NCBI GenBank assembly: GCA_949739465.1
Contig: CATIYQ010000122.1
Coordinates: forward strand, 1 to 7,250
Direction: 5' to 3'
Length of the DNA stretch: 7,250 bases
Origin: an uncultured Peptococcaceae bacterium
GTDB taxonomy: Bacteria > Bacillota > Dehalobacteriia > UBA4068 > JAAVYR01
Position 1 is the stretch's first letter; each line of letters starts with the position of its first letter. The notes beneath the pieces are model-generated. The model did no database searches and was not told the DNA's origin. It saw nothing but the letters and a program-made list of their open reading frames with translations. This document shows positions 7,077 to 7,250 of the stretch, in pieces. A program made the translations under genes and the position numbers.

Positions 7077-7250
7077 TATGGACTCCTATTGAGTAAACTT
7101 TATAGCTTAGGTCTGGCAGGCTTTCCCATCGACCGCACCACCCCGTTACCGGAGTGGCAGTTTCCTTTTACGGGTCGATTTGTGCAGTTACCTAACACAA
7201 GGCCAGAATACCACTTAGTCCATACTTTAATCCCCAATAGATGGAAACAG
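7077..7250 (-). ncRNA. ole: OLE RNA, 3' portion (truncated by window edge)
   Basis: No protein-coding frame is credible here, but the minus strand folds into a fully nested set of exact helices. The 8-bp closing helix pairs 7217-7224 with 7077-7084. A 6-bp helix pairs 7202-7207 with 7112-7117. A 7-bp helix pairs 7173-7179 with 7128-7134. A 7-bp hairpin stem (one G-U) pairs 7151-7157 with 7138-7144. A 5-bp hairpin stem pairs 7196-7200 with 7180-7184. OLE RNAs are about 600 nt, lie directly upstream of oapA in isoprenoid-gene operons, and form a membrane ribonucleoprotein with OapA and other proteins. About 175 nt of the 3' domain is visible. The mature 3' end is taken as the closing helix; the AT-rich linker 7043-7076 leads to oapA. 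The OLE call rests on structure plus context, not on an alignment. Confidence 0.8.
7112..7207 (-). other. Three-way junction in the OLE 3' domain
   Basis: The helix 7202-7207/7112-7117 (TCTGGC with GCCAGA) encloses two arms that directly abut. The hairpin arm 7180-7200 ends where the long arm 7128-7179 begins, with no unpaired base between them, so they could stack coaxially. The long arm holds the 7-bp ATCGACC/GGTCGAT helix, an asymmetric purine-rich internal loop (minus strand AAAAGGAAAC) and a terminal hairpin. The two hairpin loops both present GGTAAC. Confidence 0.7.

Larger units (their letters stand above)
108..7250 (-). other. Probable single operon ole-oapA-dxs-tlyA-nadK-mnmM-argR-recN
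   Basis: All genes lie on the minus strand. Gaps are 26 nt (oapA-dxs), 5 nt (dxs-tlyA), 21 nt (tlyA-nadK from ATG 3720), an 8-nt overlap (nadK-mnmM), about 2 nt (mnmM-argR) and 37 nt (argR-recN). No internal terminator was seen, and the strong hairpin at 34-75 ends the unit. The promoter must lie beyond the right edge, upstream of the rest of the OLE RNA. Co-transcription is inferred from spacing only. Confidence 0.75.

Noticed and set aside
7077..7250. The structured region as 6S RNA, RNase P RNA, tmRNA or a T-box/riboswitch leader
   Set aside because: I see no RNase P core sequences, no tmRNA tag frame or tRNA-like end, no T-box sequence and no terminator or antiterminator switch before oapA. 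The position directly before oapA and dxs fits OLE far better.

Overview
The window is a compact bacterial operon read entirely on the minus strand. It has moderate GC content, very short intergenic gaps, strong AGGAGG-type ribosome binding sites and several GTG starts. The gene order (dxs, tlyA, nadK, argR, recN) and the Gram-positive type of every protein point to a Firmicutes/Clostridia-type anaerobe. A Negativicutes member is my guess, but I cannot fix the genus from the sequence.

In transcription order (right to left) the layout is as follows. (1) From the right edge to about 7077 lies a non-coding, highly structured RNA segment with a nested set of five helices. I interpret it as the 3' end of an OLE RNA (Ornate Large Extremophilic RNA); the rest lies beyond the window. 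(2) oapA (6467-7042) is a small multi-pass membrane protein with a conserved basic ARAARRIPGA segment, interpreted as the OLE-associated protein OapA. (3) dxs (4569-6440) makes DXP, the first step of the MEP isoprenoid pathway. (4) tlyA (3742-4563) is an S4-domain plus FtsJ-like rRNA methyltransferase. (5) nadK (2854-3720) is NAD kinase. (6) A YtqB/MnmM-type SAM methyltransferase (2289-2861) is probably a tRNA wobble-uridine modification enzyme. (7) argR (1834-2286) is the arginine repressor. (8) recN (108-1796) is the SMC-like DNA repair ATPase. A strong AT-rich hairpin with U-runs in both directions (34-75) closes the operon.

The genes are separated by 37 nt or less, and two junctions overlap or abut, so they are probably co-transcribed and partly translationally coupled. 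The shared theme is housekeeping: isoprenoid precursor supply, NADP supply, RNA modification, arginine control and recombination repair. The OLE RNA and OapA module sits at the head. In Bacillus halodurans OLE and OapA form a membrane-bound ribonucleoprotein implicated in Mg2+ homeostasis and in tolerance of alcohol and cold, and the OLE gene is likewise found directly before oapA in isoprenoid-gene (ispA/dxs) operons. That module is the most exciting thing in the window. The remaining genes look intact and ordinary, with no mobile element, CRISPR array, tRNA or rRNA.
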